A stretch of DNA of 64,000 nucleotides from Leclercia sp. LSNIH1 (lineage in GTDB: Bacteria > Pseudomonadota > Gammaproteobacteria > Enterobacterales > Enterobacteriaceae). The position numbers were made by a program, and so were the translations under genes. The notes under the pieces were generated by a model that had not been told where the DNA came from, searched no databases, and saw nothing but the letters and a program-made list of their open reading frames with translations. The stretch lies in contig NZ_CP026171.1 of the NCBI RefSeq assembly GCF_002902985.1, positions 186,001 through 250,000 of the forward strand, given 5' to 3'. Positions 62,560-64,000 of the stretch are shown here, in pieces. Numbering within the stretch: position 1 is the stretch's first letter; every line of letters begins with the position of its first letter.

Positions 62560-63351
62560 TTATTTGCCGACTACCTTGGTGATCTCGCCTTTCACGTAGT
62601 GGACAAATTCTTCCAACTGATCTGCGCGCGAGGCCAAGCGATCTTCTTCTTGTCCAAGATAAGCCTGTCTAGCTTCAAGTATGACGGGCTGATACTGGGC
62701 CGGCAGGCGCTCCATTGCCCAGTCGGCAGCGACATCCTTCGGCGCGATTTTGCCGGTTACTGCGCTGTACCAAATGCGGGACAACGTAAGCACTACATTT
62801 CGCTCATCGCCAGCCCAGTCGGGCGGCGAGTTCCATAGCGTTAAGGTTTCATTTAGCGCCTCAAATAGATCCTGTTCAGGAACCGGATCAAAGAGTTCCT
62901 CCGCCGCTGGACCTACCAAGGCAACGCTATGTTCTCTTGCTTTTGTCAGCAAGATAGCCAGATCAATGTCGATCGTGGCTGGCTCGAAGATACCTGCAAG
63001 AATGTCATTGCGCTGCCATTCTCCAAATTGCAGTTCGCGCTTAGCTGGATAACGCCACGGAATGATGTCGTCGTGCACAACAATGGTGACTTCTACAGCG
63101 CGGAGAATCTCGCTCTCTCCAGGGGAAGCCGAAGTTTCCAAAAGGTCGTTGATCAAAGCTCGCCGCGTTGTTTCATCAAGCCTTACGGTCACCGTAACCA
63201 GCAAATCAATATCACTGTGTGGCTTCAGGCCGCCATCCACTGCGGAGCCGTACAAATGTACGGCCAGCAACGTCGGTTCGAGATGGCGCTCGATGACGCC
63301 AACTACCTCTGATAGTTGAGTCGATACTTCGGCGATCACCGCTTCCCTCAT
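62560..63351 (-). CDS. aadA1: AadA1 aminoglycoside 3''-nucleotidyltransferase
   Basis: The protein has 263 residues. The nucleotidyltransferase core is YGSAVDGGLKPHSDIDLLV near residue 34, with the two metal-binding Asp residues. It adenylates streptomycin and spectinomycin. The sequence agrees with AadA1 rather than AadA2 at diagnostic residues such as the N-terminus MREAVIAEV. It is a gene cassette, driven by the integron promoter to its right outside the window. Confidence 0.97.
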   Translation of the reverse strand: MREAVIAEVSTQLSEVVGVIERHLEPTLLAVHLYGSAVDGGLKPHSDIDLLVTVTVRLDETTRRALINDLLETSASPGESEILRAVEVTIVVHDDIIPWRYPAKRELQFGEWQRNDILAGIFEPATIDIDLAILLTKAREHSVALVGPAAEELFDPVPEQDLFEALNETLTLWNSPPDWAGDERNVVLTLSRIWYSAVTGKIAPKDVAADWAMERLPAQYQPVILEARQAYLGQEEDRLASRADQLEEFVHYVKGEITKVVGK

Positions 63352-63354
63352 GAT

Positions 63355-63423
63355 GTTTAACGCCCAGCTTCAGACGCGCGGAGGCCGTAAGGCCGTAGCG
63401 TCGGCTGGAAGCATTGGTTAGAG
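63355..63423 (-). other. attC of the 101-residue-ORF cassette
   Basis: About 69 bp between the core-like GTTTAAC (63355-63361) and GTTAGAG (63417-63423), with the inverted arms GGAGGCCGTAAGGCC typical of attC sites. The aadA1 ATG is just beyond it. Confidence 0.8.
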
Positions 63424-63442
63424 CATGAGCGATTTACTGTAT

Positions 63443-63748
63443 TCATGGCTTTCGAAAAATTGTATCTGCACAGGTTGCTAGTACGACGTACACAATAGGC
63501 CCGAGCAGTATGAGCGCCGCCCAGCCCTGAGGAGAACTTGGCGCTTTACCCGCGTAGGTGACGATCTCCACCACCAGTAGCGCCCAGGCCGCAAGGAATA
63601 TGGCGATGTTTCGCGGCCTTAACCAAGTGCGCTTCTGAGCCTTGTCTAGAAGATTCACCACGTCACTACCGTCAAAGAAGTGGTGGCCGCAGTGAGCGCA
63701 ACGATGTGCATCTACGAAATTCTGGCGGCCACAGCGTGCGCAGTTCAT
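63443..63748 (-). CDS. Cassette gene: zinc-ribbon membrane protein
   Basis: The protein has 101 residues. A zinc ribbon opens the chain (MNCARCGRQNFVDAHRCAHCG, with CxxC twice), followed by a polar helix and two transmembrane segments (about residues 48-66 and 75-95). It lies between two attC sites in cassette orientation. The function is unknown; it resembles the gcu class of cassettes of unknown function, with no known resistance. A zinc ribbon tethered to the membrane might act in quality control or regulation. Confidence 0.75.
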   Translation of the reverse strand: MNCARCGRQNFVDAHRCAHCGHHFFDGSDVVNLLDKAQKRTWLRPRNIAIFLAAWALLVVEIVTYAGKAPSSPQGWAALILLGPIVYVVLATCADTIFRKP

Positions 63749-63753
63749 TTTTG

Positions 63754-63823
63754 CTCTAACGCCCTAGCTAAGCCGACGGACAGCCCGCAGGGCTGGCCGG
63801 TCGGCTTGAGCGCCATGTTGGGC
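63754..63823 (-). other. attC of the GNAT cassette
   Basis: About 70 bp between GCTCTAAC (63753-63760) and GTTGGGC (63817-63823), with arms CAGCCCGCAGGGCTG. The GNAT coding region reads into it, as noted at its entry. Confidence 0.78.
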
Positions 63824-64000
63824 GACAACTGCCTTGCGCATTGCATACCTACGGAACATGACGCCTCCACGGGAGACATTTTGCTCCTCAACTACACTGA
63901 AACCATGCCGCAGGAAAAAGGGCTTGGCGACCAGACTGGCTTCTGTGAAGAGCGAAACACCTGGGAGGGCTTTCTCAACCTCACGGTACAGAACAGACGC
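63764..64000 (-). CDS. GNAT acetyltransferase cassette gene, 3' part
   Basis: The last 78 codons are visible; the 5' end is beyond the window. Reading leftward gives the C-terminus of a GNAT protein, with FFLRHGFSVVEEQNVSRGG and MFRRYAMRK near the end, typical of the acetyl-CoA domain. The last 23 or so codons (from AQHGAQ on) are encoded by the attC hairpin itself, and the TAG stop lies at 63764-63766, inside that site. The substrate is unknown; it could be an aminoglycoside or another small molecule. Confidence 0.7.
   Translation of the reverse strand, partial: ASVLYREVEKALPGVSLFTEASLVAKPFFLRHGFSVVEEQNVSRGGVMFRRYAMRKAVVAQHGAQADRPALRAVRRLS

Overview
The window is enterobacterial plasmid DNA, most likely from a large conjugative IncHI2-type (R478-like) plasmid. 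The evidence is the complete ter locus in the R478 arrangement (terY-terX-terY, terW, a metabolite-gene block, terZABCDEF), HI-type accessory and backbone genes, and a multidrug-resistance insertion. No replicon or partition genes are present, so the incompatibility group is inferred from gene content. Positions 1 to about 50.28 kb look like moderate-GC backbone with AT-rich patches. From about 50.8 kb onward the DNA is GC-rich transposon and integron sequence.

Layout. (1) 0.3-4.8 kb: envelope and transfer-associated genes (HAD protein, lytic transglycosylase, DsbC-like and DsbA-like thiol oxidoreductases, a lipoprotein). (2) 5.1-11.3 kb, minus strand: a signalling block made of a Ser/Thr kinase with zinc ribbon, a PP2C phosphatase, three TerY-type vWA proteins and the TerD-fold protein TerX. 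(3) 11.8-18.5 kb, minus strand: TerW regulator, a DUF4236 protein, and a five-gene block (CitE-like lyase, StiP/PELOTA protein, HAD phosphatase, phosphoribosyltransferase, ATP-grasp ligase) that published comparative genomics links to a nucleoside-like metabolite. (4) 18.8-25.4 kb, plus strand: terZABCDE, a terminator, a membrane protein and terF. A 322-bp divergent promoter region with two ATCAT/ATGAT dyads separates blocks 3 and 4.

(5) 25.5-50.3 kb: an accessory region with many unrecognised genes and several likely defence functions. These are a type II Thoeris pair (TM-macro ThsA and TIR-like ThsB, 38.8-40.2 kb), a PD-(D/E)xK nuclease-like protein coupled to a small partner (33.6-35.7 kb), a zinc-knuckle protein, a HEPN-like protein, an ISNCY-type transposase with a TPR passenger, a Dcm-type cytosine methyltransferase, a thermonuclease-like protein, and a coiled-coil pair.

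(6) 50.28-64.0 kb: nested mobile DNA. The end of a Tn3-family transposon (IR plus tnpA 3' end) is cut by a Tn21-subgroup mercury transposon (IR, merRTPCADE, urf2 remnant, DUF3330 gene). That carries an In4-type complex class 1 integron read leftward on the minus strand: GNAT cassette (cut by the window edge), zinc-ribbon/TM cassette, aadA1, qacEdelta1, sul1, ISCR1, qnrA1, a second partial qacEdelta1 with sul1 and orf5, then IS6100 between inverted Tn402 IRt arms. The expected resistances are mercury, streptomycin/spectinomycin, sulfonamide, low-level quinolone, and tellurite through ter.

The most unusual signal is a dispersed 13-bp palindrome, AAAAGTNACTTTT. It has eight perfect and five near-perfect copies from 0.17 to 44.5 kb, in coding and noncoding DNA alike, and none was seen in the transposon/integron part. 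It looks like a plasmid-wide binding site rather than a promoter element.
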